Shown here piece after piece: positions 27,422 to 36,285 of a stretch of 64,000 nt of DNA (position 1 is the stretch's first letter; each line of letters begins with the position of its first letter). The translations under genes and the position numbers were made by a program. The DNA lies in NCBI RefSeq assembly GCF_028748185.1, contig NZ_CP118164.1:744001-808000 (forward strand). The letters run 5' to 3'. Source of the DNA: Bremerella sp. P1 (GTDB lineage Bacteria; Planctomycetota; Planctomycetia; Pirellulales; Pirellulaceae). The notes beneath the pieces were generated by a model. It did not search any database, had not been told where the DNA came from, and was given only the letters and a program-made list of their open reading frames with translations.

Positions 27422-28912
27422 TTAACCTGTTCGGACCGCACCGGTCAGTCGCTTGAGTGTGCTACGCATCAGTTCACGGGAAGTCTCGACGCCGGTAAAG
27501 TGCTTAAACTGCAAGGCAGCCTGGCGGACGAACATTTCGACGCCGGTCACCACGCGTGCCCCCACTGCCCTGGCTTCCTTCACCAGCAACGTTTGTTCCG
27601 GATTGTAGACCGTGTCGAAGACGATCATGTTGTGTTTGATCCAACGCTTCTCAAACGGTGATTCGTTGACGTTGGGATGCATGCCGACGGGTGTCCCATT
27701 GATCAAGATATCGGGCTGAACCGATCCTCGATCTTCCCAGTGAATATGCCGACACTTGAAGTGCTCAGCCAGTTCCTCGGCGTTCTCCAGTGTACGGCTG
27801 GAAATCGTCACAGTGGCTTTTCGCTGAATCAAAGACCAGACAAGCCCACGCGAAACGCCGCCACTGCCCAGCATCAGCACTTTGAGCCCTTCCAGCGATC
27901 CGCCTTGTTGCTCTGGCGGAAGCATCGTATCAAGGCTTTCCATCGCCGAGTCGCAATCGGTGTTGTAGCCTGAAGGTCCCCCTTCATCGAAGATGATCGT
28001 ATTGGTCGCGCCGACCCCTTTGACCGCTTCATCAGGTTTTTTGACAAAGTTGACCGCGGCTTCCTTGTGAGGAATCGTGATGCTCAAACCCTTCACGCCC
28101 AGTTGAGGACAGACCTCGTTGAAGAATACACCCAGGTGTTCTCGCGGCACACGGAAGGGAAGATAGCGACGGTTCATGCCCTGTTCGCTGAACGCCGCGT
28201 TGTGCAAGTGAGGGCTCAAGCTATGTCCGATTGGGTCGGCTACCACACCATACAGTTCAGTTTCGTCGGTAATCTCTTCGTACCGGTAGAGATCGACCAT
28301 CTGTCGAAAACCGATTTGCCCCGGAGCCAGCGTACGTTCGTTGGAACTGGTCGCGAAGGTGAATGGACAACCGAAACGTCCCCCCAAAATCCGTGAAGGC
28401 ATCCCCATGTCGCCCATGCAGAGACCGATCGTGGGGATCTCGCTGCGGCGAGCCAGTTCCAGGATGCGGACGTTGTCTTGCGGCGAGTTCGCCATGGTGG
28501 CGATCTTGATGATATCGGGATCAAGTCGCTGCATCCGCTTGTGCAGACCATCCAGGTCAGCAGGCGTCTCGCGGAAGTTGTGGTAGCTGATGATCCGCTT
28601 CGTTTTGCCATAGCGCGGAATCGATGCCGCGATATCTTCTTCAATGTCGATGTAGTCGACGCCTTCAGCAATGGCCGTTCGCAAAACCATTTGCCGTTCT
28701 TGCTCGTCACCGGCATAGCGGCCGCCATCACGTTCACGGCGGTAGGTGATCACCACCGGACTGGGGCGATTGTCGAGCAGGCGTTTGAGTTTGATCGTCC
28801 CGTTGATGTAGTCGAGACGCAACTCGCACAACTGAGCCCCCTGTTCGACCAGGTGCTTGTGCTCGGCAACGATATGTTTATGTCGGCCGCGGCCGATACT
28901 AACGCAGATCAT
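27422..28912 (-). CDS. aroDE: Bifunctional 3-dehydroquinate dehydratase / shikimate dehydrogenase
   Basis: A 496-residue fusion. Residues about 1-215 are a type I dehydroquinate dehydratase (Schiff-base lysine in IIKIATMANS, catalytic His in SYHNFRETP). Residues about 225-490 are shikimate dehydrogenase, starting at YGVVADPIGHSLSPHLHN, with KGLSITIPHKEA carrying the catalytic Lys and the NADP loop VLMLGSGGVSRGLV. The arrangement is like plant and chlamydial AroDE and is known in planctomycetes, so substrate channelling is likely. First gene of the aroDE-aroK-peptidase cluster. Start ATG 28912. Confidence 0.94.
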   Translation of the reverse strand: MICVSIGRGRHKHIVAEHKHLVEQGAQLCELRLDYINGTIKLKRLLDNRPSPVVITYRRERDGGRYAGDEQERQMVLRTAIAEGVDYIDIEEDIAASIPRYGKTKRIISYHNFRETPADLDGLHKRMQRLDPDIIKIATMANSPQDNVRILELARRSEIPTIGLCMGDMGMPSRILGGRFGCPFTFATSSNERTLAPGQIGFRQMVDLYRYEEITDETELYGVVADPIGHSLSPHLHNAAFSEQGMNRRYLPFRVPREHLGVFFNEVCPQLGVKGLSITIPHKEAAVNFVKKPDEAVKGVGATNTIIFDEGGPSGYNTDCDSAMESLDTMLPPEQQGGSLEGLKVLMLGSGGVSRGLVWSLIQRKATVTISSRTLENAEELAEHFKCRHIHWEDRGSVQPDILINGTPVGMHPNVNESPFEKRWIKHNMIVFDTVYNPEQTLLVKEARAVGARVVTGVEMFVRQAALQFKHFTGVETSRELMRSTLKRLTGAVRTG

Positions 28913-29005
28913 GAATTCATCTCGAAGTCGTCAGACCTCGATGGGGTACGACGGGGTTAGGCATGACGGGGGGCACAATGCCCTAGCCAGGGTAAACTGA
29001 CTATT

Positions 29006-30925
29006 TTACGTGCGTTGGAATCTCCGGTCGAGTTCCTCTTTGGTAAAGACCAACGCCGTGGGACGGCCGTGGGGGCAATGATGGGCGTCCTGGCAAAGAT
29101 GCCGCAATTCAAGCAAAGCGTCGATTTCTTCGCTGGAGAGACGATCTCCGGCCTTGATGGCGGCCTTGCACGACATCATGTGCAGCAGTTCGTCCAAAAG
29201 ATCTCTTTTTTCGAGATTCTTCCCCTCGGTCAGCAGTTGATCGACCACTTCTCGCACGATTTCCGCCGGTTTGCGACGTCCAAGAATCGCCGGATAGCTG
29301 CGAATGAGGATCGTATCGCCGCCGAATGCTTCGACTTCGATGCCGACTTGCTGCAACGTTTCAGTAGCTCCGTCGACCGCAGCGAACTCTTGGGCGGATA
29401 GATTCAACGTCTCGGGAACCAACAATCGCTGCACCTCAAGCCGACGAGCCAGGGCCTTTTCGCGCAGCTCTTCGTAAAGGATCCTTTCGTGCAGCGCATG
29501 CTGATCAATGACGGCCATCCCTTCGTCCGTCTCGGCAATCAGATACCGGTTATGCAATTGAATGGCTCGCTGCTGCGAACCGACGCCGCCTCCTTGAGTT
29601 GGCATGGGAGTCGGCTCAGTTGATTCCTCTTCGGCGGCTTCCTGATTCCGCACATGCGCTGGGGTGACCCCACTGGGAATCGGCGGCAATGGTAAGCTGC
29701 CTGCCCCGACGGCCGACCGATCGATCGGATTGAGCTGAAGCGGAGTATGGCTCGGCGAACGGAAGTCGAGGTCGAAGTCGGCCTGGCGACGCTCAGCCGA
29801 ACCACTGGAAGTTGCGTCCGTATCAACAGCGCCCTTCGCCCAAGCGACCAGTTCTTCGCGCAGGGCTTCGGTCGACGGGGTATCGCCGTGTGCCGAACGA
29901 ACCTGATCGTCTGCGGGGCGATAGGTCGCATCCAGGTTCGAGCTAAGAAACTTCGTCCGCAGCGTGCCCAACAGCTGGCTATAGATTCGACCGCTGTCCT
30001 GAAAGCGAACTTCCAGCTTGGTCGGGTGGACGTTCACGTCGACCATCTCAGGCGGCATCGACATTTGCAAAAAGGAAATCGGATAGCGACCATGCAGCAG
30101 CAGCCCGCGGTACGCTTCCCCGAGGGCATGCTGCAGCGCGCGATCCTTGATGAATCGTCCGTTCAAAAACAGATACTGCATCCGGTTGTTACTGCGACTG
30201 AAACGTGGGTTCCCGACGAAACCGCACAGCGTGACCTGATCGTTTTCGCTTTCGACCTCAATCAGTTGGTCGGCGATTTCCTCGCCAAAGAAAATACGAA
30301 TCCGTTCGCGAAGGTCCTGGCAGGGCGGCAGGTCATGAACCTGACGCGAACCATGTTTAAGCGTGAAGTGAACGTGCGGATAAGCCAACGCCATCCGAGT
30401 GAACGCTTCGCTGATGTGGCCAAATTCGGTCTGGGTTGTCTTCAGGAACTTCTTTCGAACCGGCGTATTGTAAAACAGGTTGCGGATCTCGATGATCGTC
30501 CCCGGCGGGCAGCCACATGGCTGGGCTTCCTGCACGTTGCCCCCATGCACGAGCATCTCGTTGCCGCAGTCGGCATCGTGGGTGCGGCTGCGAAGCAGGA
30601 AGTGACTCACCTCCGAGATCGATGCGAGGGCTTCCCCGCGAAAGCCGAGGGTGCGGACATGGAACAGATCGTCGGCGTTACCGATCTTGCTGGTCGCGTG
30701 CGAAGCGATCGTCAGCGGCATGTCTTCCGGCGCGATGCCGCAGCCGTCGTCGGCGATGCGAATGAGTTCGGCCCCACCGTGCTCGATGGTGACGTCAATT
30801 CGCGTGGCGCCGGCGTCGAGCGAGTTTTCCATCAGCTCTTTGACGGCGCTTGCCGGGCGCTCGATCACTTCGCCTGCCGCGATCTTGTTGACGACACTTG
30901 CAGAAAGTTGTTGAATCTTCGGCAT
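29006..30925 (-). CDS. mutL: DNA mismatch repair protein MutL
   Basis: A 639-residue GHKL ATPase. N-terminal motifs: VIERPASAVKELMENSLDAG, DDGCGI, and HATSKI with TLGFRGEAL. A variable Ser/Pro-rich linker follows (about 340-445). The C-terminal domain carries the metal-dependent nicking-endonuclease motif DQHA(x2)E(x4)E, seen as DQHALHERILYEE, plus SCKAAIKAGD and CPHGRP. This is therefore the nicking type found in bacteria lacking MutH. No mutS is in the window. Start ATG 30925, 36 nt after the response regulator stop, so it may be read from the same transcript. Confidence 0.96.
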   Translation of the reverse strand: MPKIQQLSASVVNKIAAGEVIERPASAVKELMENSLDAGATRIDVTIEHGGAELIRIADDGCGIAPEDMPLTIASHATSKIGNADDLFHVRTLGFRGEALASISEVSHFLLRSRTHDADCGNEMLVHGGNVQEAQPCGCPPGTIIEIRNLFYNTPVRKKFLKTTQTEFGHISEAFTRMALAYPHVHFTLKHGSRQVHDLPPCQDLRERIRIFFGEEIADQLIEVESENDQVTLCGFVGNPRFSRSNNRMQYLFLNGRFIKDRALQHALGEAYRGLLLHGRYPISFLQMSMPPEMVDVNVHPTKLEVRFQDSGRIYSQLLGTLRTKFLSSNLDATYRPADDQVRSAHGDTPSTEALREELVAWAKGAVDTDATSSGSAERRQADFDLDFRSPSHTPLQLNPIDRSAVGAGSLPLPPIPSGVTPAHVRNQEAAEEESTEPTPMPTQGGGVGSQQRAIQLHNRYLIAETDEGMAVIDQHALHERILYEELREKALARRLEVQRLLVPETLNLSAQEFAAVDGATETLQQVGIEVEAFGGDTILIRSYPAILGRRKPAEIVREVVDQLLTEGKNLEKRDLLDELLHMMSCKAAIKAGDRLSSEEIDALLELRHLCQDAHHCPHGRPTALVFTKEELDRRFQRT

Positions 30926-30960
30926 CCGCTGCCAACTCCCTTCGATTCGGCCAGACGAGA

Positions 30961-32409
30961 TCAGTCGCCGCGTAATCCGTATTCTTTGATTTTGCGATAG
31001 AGGGTTCTCTCACCAATCCCCAGCAGCTTGGCCGCTTCTTCACGATTGCCGCTGGTCGCTTTGAGCGTTTCGCCAATCAACCACTTTTCAACTTCGCTGA
31101 TCGGCTGACCTACCATATTGGGCATTTCGCCGTTGGCGGAAACAGCCGGCTTGGGGTCGATCGGTGGGACTAGGTCGTCCCCTTCCTGAATCAACTCGGG
31201 CGGAAGGTCGTCGAGCCCGATCGTACCATCCAAATCGAGTACGACCATGCTCTCGGCAAAGTTCCGCAGTTGCCGAACGTTGCCTGGCCAGTCGTAGTCC
31301 AAACAGCGCTGAAAAACCGTTCGATCGATTCCCCGCACCTTCTTGTCGTGCTTTTTGGAAAAGACCTTCAGGAAGTGATCGAACAACGGCAGGATATCAT
31401 CGGGGCGTTCCCGCAGCGGCGGCAACTGTACCGTCACGATCCGCAGGCGGTGGTAAAGGTCAGAGCGGAACGTGCCTGCTGCAATGGCGTTTTCCAGATC
31501 GGCATTGGTCGCCGAAAGGAGCCGCACGTTGATACGGATCGGCTTATTCTCACCGACGCGAGTAATCTCGCCTGACTCCAGCACCCGTAACAGCTTGACC
31601 TGGGTGGCCATCGGCATGTCGCCGATTTCATCCAGGAACAACGTCCCGCCGTTGGCATATTCTAGTCGACCGATCCGTTCGCTGGCGGCGTCGGTGTAGG
31701 CCCCTTTGGCGTGACCGAACAGTTCGCTTTCCAGCAGGTGTTCGCTCAGCTCGGCACAGTTCAGGGGAACGAACGGCTTCTTCTTGCGAGGGCTGTTCTG
31801 GTGAATGGCCTGAGCGACGACTTCCTTCCCGGTACCGGTCTCGCCCAGGATCAGCACGCTGGCATCGGTCGGGGCGATACGCTGCAATCGCTGCACGACC
31901 TGCCGCATCTTGTTGCTCGAATAGATGAGCCCTTCGAAGCCGAACTTCTCGTCCAGCCGCCGCATCAATTCCGAGTTCTGCCGTTTGAGCTGAATCGTCT
32001 GAGCCGCTTTGAGCGCCGCCGCGCGAAGCTTATCTGGGGTGAGGGGCTTTTCCAGGAAATTGAGCGCTTCGTTCTGCATCGCCTCAACGGCAGTCGAGAC
32101 AGTCGCATGCCCCGTGACGACGATCACTTCGCAGTTGGGTCGGTTCTCTTTGGTGAGTTGCAAGATGCCCATGCCGTCGATGTCGTTCATGACCAGGTCG
32201 GTCACGACAATCTCGAACGGTTCGGCCAGGATCTTCTCGGCCCCTTCCGGCCCGCTGGTAGCCACGGTGCAGACAAAACCGATCCGTTCCAGGCTCTCAG
32301 CCATGGTCATGGCGTGGGCCTTGTCGTTGTCGACGACCAGCACGCGGAACTGGTCCGGCTGAACGTCGAGCGTATCGGATTGTGGCTGGGTTTGGGCGTC
32401 TTGCGTCAT
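30961..32409 (-). CDS. NtrC-family sigma-54-dependent response regulator
   Basis: A 482-residue regulator. It has an N-terminal receiver domain (VLVVDNDKAHAMTMAESL, phosphoacceptor in VVTDLVMNDIDG), then an AAA+ domain with GETGTGKE and GGTLFLDEIGDM, and a C-terminal Fis-type helix-turn-helix (EEAAKLLGIGERTLYRKIKEY). The sigma-54-contacting GAFTGA loop reads GAYTDA. Start ATG 32409 (MTQDAQT); the frame extends to 32436 without support. Its likely partner kinase is the gene at 32833-33621, upstream on the same strand but separated by a palindromic element. No obvious sigma-54 promoter was spotted nearby. Confidence 0.92.
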   Translation of the reverse strand: MTQDAQTQPQSDTLDVQPDQFRVLVVDNDKAHAMTMAESLERIGFVCTVATSGPEGAEKILAEPFEIVVTDLVMNDIDGMGILQLTKENRPNCEVIVVTGHATVSTAVEAMQNEALNFLEKPLTPDKLRAAALKAAQTIQLKRQNSELMRRLDEKFGFEGLIYSSNKMRQVVQRLQRIAPTDASVLILGETGTGKEVVAQAIHQNSPRKKKPFVPLNCAELSEHLLESELFGHAKGAYTDAASERIGRLEYANGGTLFLDEIGDMPMATQVKLLRVLESGEITRVGENKPIRINVRLLSATNADLENAIAAGTFRSDLYHRLRIVTVQLPPLRERPDDILPLFDHFLKVFSKKHDKKVRGIDRTVFQRCLDYDWPGNVRQLRNFAESMVVLDLDGTIGLDDLPPELIQEGDDLVPPIDPKPAVSANGEMPNMVGQPISEVEKWLIGETLKATSGNREEAAKLLGIGERTLYRKIKEYGLRGD

Positions 32410-32481
32410 GCCACCATCGTACCGAAGAAGTGCCAATTCCTCTAGAACCGTTCTCTTGTTGAGGTTCTAGGAAGAAAGGAT

Positions 32482-32803
32482 TAGCCACAGAGCACACAGA
32501 GGTCATCGAGCGAAGAATTTTTCAAATCACAGGCTCGGTACTCGCAGAGCGGGTGGCCCAGAGAGATCCCTCTCTGGGTCGGCATTGCCGACAAGCGGCT
32601 AATGCATAAGGCTTGAAGGAGGTAGAAACTTTCTCTCTTGTTCATGCTCGATGCATGAGCCTCTCGTGGCCTGAGGCCACCCAGAGAGAAATCTCTCTGG
32701 GCCACCCGAATAGCTCGATATGTTCCATCTCCCCATATCTTATCCGTGACCATCCGTGGTCAATAATTCTTCATCTCAGTGCTCTCTGTGACCTCTGTGG
32801 CTA
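32482..32803. repeat. Nested palindromic non-coding element with about 38-nt terminal inverted repeats
   Basis: The outer arms are 32482-32519 and 32765-32803. Read inward, both carry TAGCCACAGAG, ACAGAG, GAG and GAAGAATT at matching spacing with a few substitutions. Inside is a second inverted pair: about 32551-32583 and 32676-32708 share GGGTGGCCCAGAGAGAT. Each inner copy is itself a hairpin (CCCAGAGA/TCTCTGGG at 557-578; CCCAGAGAGA/TCTCTCTGGG at 32680-32701). Further dyads are GCATT...AATGC and GTGGCC/GGCCAC in the centre. It fills the gap between the kinase and regulator genes and encodes nothing recognisable. Confidence 0.8.
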
Positions 32804-32832
32804 TTCCCTCTTCCACGTGAGCGATACAAACG

Positions 32833-33621
32833 CTACCCATCTGATTCCATCGACTCCGGCGCCTTCTTGCTTCCGATTCGCTTGGGCAGAGGGAATTCCA
32901 GCGTAAATTGCGTCCCACGCCCCAGTTCGCTTTGCACGTCGATGGTCGCGTGGTGGGCTTCGATAATCTTCTTAGCCAGCGGCAATCCGAGCCCCGAGCC
33001 CCCCTCCTTGGTCGAATAGAACGGATCGAACATCCGCAGGGCTGTTGTATCGCTCATGCCGCAGCCGGTATCGACCAGCCGCAACAGCACGCCACTGCGA
33101 AACTCGCGGGTTTGCACCATCAGTGAGCCCCCGTCCGGCATCGCCTGAATCGCATTGACCACCAGGTTTAACAGGGCCGAATAAAGCAGCTCGGCATCCA
33201 GATCGATGCTGGGCAGTTCCGAGTCAAGATAACGAATAATCTCGACCCCTTGGCGATCGGCCTGAGGCTCGACGAAGTTGAGTACGCGCTCGATCTGCTC
33301 GTTCAAACTGCCCGGCAAGAGATTGAGATCGCGGATCCGGGCAAACCGCAGAAAGTCATTCAAAAGCCCCTGCAGGCGCTCGCACTGCTCCTGCACCGTC
33401 TCGATCTTCTGTTTAGCCCGTCGCTGCTGAGGCGTCTGCGGGTCGTCCAGATCTTCGGCCAGCAGTTCCATATTCATCCGAATGACCGACAACGGCGTCT
33501 TGATCTCGTGCGCCAGCGAGCCTGCCAGGCGGGCGATCTCGTTGTACTGATCAACCAGGTACTGATCACGCGACTTTTCGCGAGACGGCTCGATCGAGTC
33601 ATGGGAGGAAGAATGATCCAT
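32833..33621 (-). CDS. Soluble histidine kinase (NtrB-like)
   Basis: A 262-residue kinase without membrane helices or a sensor domain. HisKA: His38 in GSLAHEIKTPLSVIRMN. HATPase: NLVVNAIQAMPDGG (N box), DTGCGMS (G1), FDPFYSTKEGGSGLGLPLAKKI (described in part; F and G2 boxes). A short polar N-terminus rich in Ser/Asp/Arg precedes HisKA. The tail is basic. It probably phosphorylates the NtrC-type regulator encoded downstream. Start ATG 33621; GTG 33633 is an alternative. The signal it senses is not visible in the sequence. Confidence 0.9.
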   Translation of the reverse strand: MDHSSSHDSIEPSREKSRDQYLVDQYNEIARLAGSLAHEIKTPLSVIRMNMELLAEDLDDPQTPQQRRAKQKIETVQEQCERLQGLLNDFLRFARIRDLNLLPGSLNEQIERVLNFVEPQADRQGVEIIRYLDSELPSIDLDAELLYSALLNLVVNAIQAMPDGGSLMVQTREFRSGVLLRLVDTGCGMSDTTALRMFDPFYSTKEGGSGLGLPLAKKIIEAHHATIDVQSELGRGTQFTLEFPLPKRIGSKKAPESMESDG

Positions 33622-33708
33622 GGTTGTTCTCACGAAAACGCCCGGAGCACTTACGTACTCCGGGCGATCGATGTTATCGGTTGAACTCAGAACTATCGCT
33701 CGAAGCTC

Positions 33709-35958
33709 TTAGTCTTCACGACGAGGACGTCGGCGTCCGCGGTCACCGCCTCGGCCTCCGCGATCACCACCACGGTCGCCACGGTCACGGCGTTCACCGC
33801 CACGTCCGCCTCGGTCACCGCCACGCGAGCCAGCGGTTTCGAGTTCTTCGTCACCTTCGCCGGCTGGGGCATCGCCGCCTGGCAAGGTAGCCTTGTGGCT
33901 CAGCTTAACGCGGTCGTGCTCGTCGACCAGCAGGACCTTCACGGCCAGCATGTCACCGACCTTGACCACGCTGTTGACGTCCGAAACGTATTCGGTCGAC
34001 AGTTCGCTGATGTGGCACAAGCCGTCGCGGCCTGGGAGGATTTCGACGAATGCACCGAAGTCCTTCACGCTCGTGACGCGGCCTTCGTAGATCTTGCCGA
34101 CTTCGACTTCACCGGTGATGGCCTGAACGCGAGCCATGGCGGCTTCAGCCCATTCCAAGTTGCCACTGGCAACAATCACGGTACCGTCGTCTTCGACGTC
34201 GAGCGTCGCGCCGGTTTCTTCCTGAATGGCACGAATCGTCTTGCCGCCAGGACCGATCAGCAAGCCGATCTTTTCTGGGTTGATCTTGGTTCGCATCATG
34301 CGCGGAGCCCACTTCGATGGCTCGTCCTTCGGCTGGCTGATGGTGGTCAGCATCTTGCGAAGGATCTCGATTCGGGCTTCGCGAGCCTGAACCAGCGTCT
34401 TGCGGATGATTTCCTCGTTGATCCCCTTGATCTTGAGGTCCAACTGGATGCCGGTGATACCGTTCTGGGTACCAGCGACCTTGAAGTCCATGTCGCCATG
34501 GTGATCTTCTTCGCCCAGGATGTCGGTCAGCAGGACGAAGTCGTCCCCTTCCTTCACCAGGCCGATCGAGATACCGGCAACCGGGTTGGTGATCGGCACG
34601 CCAGCGGCCATCAGACCGAGGGTCGCACCACAGACCGAAGCCATCGAGCTGGAGCCGTTGGATTCGAGAATGTCGGAGATCACACGTACCGTGTAGGGGA
34701 AGTCTTCGGCAGGCGGCAGAACCGGGTTCACGCTACGTTCAGCCAAAGCACCGTGACCAATTTCACGACGGCCTGGGCCACGAATCGGACGACATTCACC
34801 CACCGAGAAGCTAGGGAAGTTATAGTCGAGCATGAACTTCTTCGAGTACTCGTCGATCAAACCGTCGACACGCTGTTCGTCACGTGGGGTACCCAGGGTA
34901 ACGGTGATCAGCGATTGGGTTTCACCACGTTGGAAGACGGCGGAACCGTGAACGCGTGGCAGAACGTCGACCTTGCATTCGATGCCACGCAAGCTCTTCG
35001 CGTCACGACCATCGGTACGGGTACCACTGAGGATCAGATCACGCACAACGCGTTCTTCCAGGTCATGCCAGGCAGTACCGAACGCACCTTCGTCGATCGC
35101 ACCTTCGGCGGCTGGATCTGGAATCAGTTCTTCCTTGACCTTGGTCTTCAGTTCGCGAACCTTGTCGGCACGATCTTGCTTGCCGGTGGTTTGCTTGGCC
35201 GATTTCAGGTCCGCATAGTACGAATCCATCAGCTTCTGATAGAGACCACCATCGTCTGGCTCGGCGTACTCCATCTTTTCTTTGCCGGCCTTTTCGGTCA
35301 GCTCGATCTGCAGGTCGCAGATTTCCTTGACCACTTCGTGGGCCTTCATGATCGCGTCGGCCATCTCGTCTTCGGGGATTTCTCGCGAGAAACCTTCGAT
35401 CATCAAGACCGAATCCTTGCTACCCGAGATGATCAGATCGAGATCGCTTTGTTCCAGTTGCTCGAACGAGGGGAACACAACCAGTTCGCCATCGACACGG
35501 CCCAAGCGAACGGCAGCCAAAGGACCTTGGAACGGCATGTGCGAGATGCAAAGCGCGGCCGAGGCACCATTCATGGCAAGCACGTCACCGTCGTGCATTC
35601 GATCGCTGGCAACCACGCTGGCTTGAATCTGAACTTCGTCGTGGTAACCCTTGGGGAACATCGGGCGGATCGGACGATCCATCAGGCGCGACGAGAGAAT
35701 TTCTTTGGTGGTAGGGCGACCTTCTCGCTTGATGAAACCACCAGGGAACTTACCAGCAGCAGCGGTTCGCTCGCGGTAATCACAGGTCAGGGGAAAGAAG
35801 TCAGTCCCAGGCCGAGATGGGCCGGTGACGGTGGCGACAAAAACAACCGTCTCGCCGTATTGTACGAGCACTGCCCCGTGGGCTTGCTTGGCTAGAAAGC
35901 CAGTTGTAAGGGATAAGGTTTCATTGCCGATCTGCTTCTCTACACGAATTTCTTCCAC
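33709..35958 (-). CDS. pnp: Polyribonucleotide nucleotidyltransferase with Arg/Gly/Asp-rich tail
   Basis: A 749-residue 3'-5' phosphorolytic exoribonuclease. It has two RNase PH domains (first: KFPGGFIKREGRPTTKEIL; second: GTPRDEQRVDGL and MDFKVAGTQNGITGIQLD), then a KH domain at about 555-620 (IGLLIGPGGKTIRAIQEETG) and an S1 domain at about 620-695 (YEGRVTSVKDFGAFVEILPG). The last 45 or so residues are almost only Arg, Gly, Asp and Glu in RGGDRGGRGG-type repeats. Start: GTG 35958, giving the normal N-terminus VEEIRVEKQIG; the frame runs open to 36096 but that part is not PNPase-like. It follows rpsO, the common bacterial order. Confidence 0.95.
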   Translation of the reverse strand: MEEIRVEKQIGNETLSLTTGFLAKQAHGAVLVQYGETVVFVATVTGPSRPGTDFFPLTCDYRERTAAAGKFPGGFIKREGRPTTKEILSSRLMDRPIRPMFPKGYHDEVQIQASVVASDRMHDGDVLAMNGASAALCISHMPFQGPLAAVRLGRVDGELVVFPSFEQLEQSDLDLIISGSKDSVLMIEGFSREIPEDEMADAIMKAHEVVKEICDLQIELTEKAGKEKMEYAEPDDGGLYQKLMDSYYADLKSAKQTTGKQDRADKVRELKTKVKEELIPDPAAEGAIDEGAFGTAWHDLEERVVRDLILSGTRTDGRDAKSLRGIECKVDVLPRVHGSAVFQRGETQSLITVTLGTPRDEQRVDGLIDEYSKKFMLDYNFPSFSVGECRPIRGPGRREIGHGALAERSVNPVLPPAEDFPYTVRVISDILESNGSSSMASVCGATLGLMAAGVPITNPVAGISIGLVKEGDDFVLLTDILGEEDHHGDMDFKVAGTQNGITGIQLDLKIKGINEEIIRKTLVQAREARIEILRKMLTTISQPKDEPSKWAPRMMRTKINPEKIGLLIGPGGKTIRAIQEETGATLDVEDDGTVIVASGNLEWAEAAMARVQAITGEVEVGKIYEGRVTSVKDFGAFVEILPGRDGLCHISELSTEYVSDVNSVVKVGDMLAVKVLLVDEHDRVKLSHKATLPGGDAPAGEGDEELETAGSRGGDRGGRGGERRDRGDRGGDRGGRGGDRGRRRPRRED

Positions 35959-36171
35959 TTTTTCCGTCCTACACAGCGCACCAGAGAACTTCCGAGAGGG
36001 CTTGCGCCAAGAAGGTATGGGCCTGGAGGAGAGAGGGGCCCGGCCATTTGGAACATCCAGTGCTTGGTTCAATATAAGTTGAGGCCCACCGCACAATCTT
36101 CAATAGAGCGGAACCTCGTAAGGTTGCCCCGCCAGCCAATTTTTTTCCACCACCGGCCGGGGCGTGGTAAA

Positions 36172-36200
36172 GACGCGCGAAAGCCCCTGGGGCGCGCGTC
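36172..36200 (-). other. GC-rich hairpin in the rpsO-pnp intergenic region
   Basis: GACGCGCG (36172-36179) pairs with CGCGCGTC (36193-36200), 8 bp, 13-nt loop with an inner CCCC/GGGG tendency. Read on the minus strand it is followed by TTTACC. It may be an rpsO attenuator or a processing site in the pnp leader; in E. coli the pnp leader hairpin is cut by RNase III. Function here is inference. Confidence 0.45.
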
Positions 36201-36230
36201 TTCAGGCTAATTCCATTGCCAGTAACATGA

Positions 36231-36258
36231 GAGGCTCGTCCTTCTAGGTACGAGCCTC
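36231..36258 (-). other. Second hairpin just after rpsO
   Basis: GAGGCTCGT (36231-36239) and ACGAGCCTC (36250-36258) form a 9-bp stem with a 10-nt loop, 27 nt past the rpsO stop. No U-tract follows on either strand, so termination without Rho is doubtful. Confidence 0.5.
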
Positions 36259-36285
36259 CTTCGACCAGACCGAAGCAGCAATACG

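Noticed and set aside
32481-32906. Two short frames inside the palindromic element
   Set aside because: They arise from the repeat words, read across stems and loops, and one overlaps the kinase gene.
33895-35895. 666-residue open frame on the plus strand opposite pnp
   Set aside because: It lies entirely antisense to a clear pnp gene. Long shadow frames are expected in GC-rich coding DNA; the translation has no recognisable domain.
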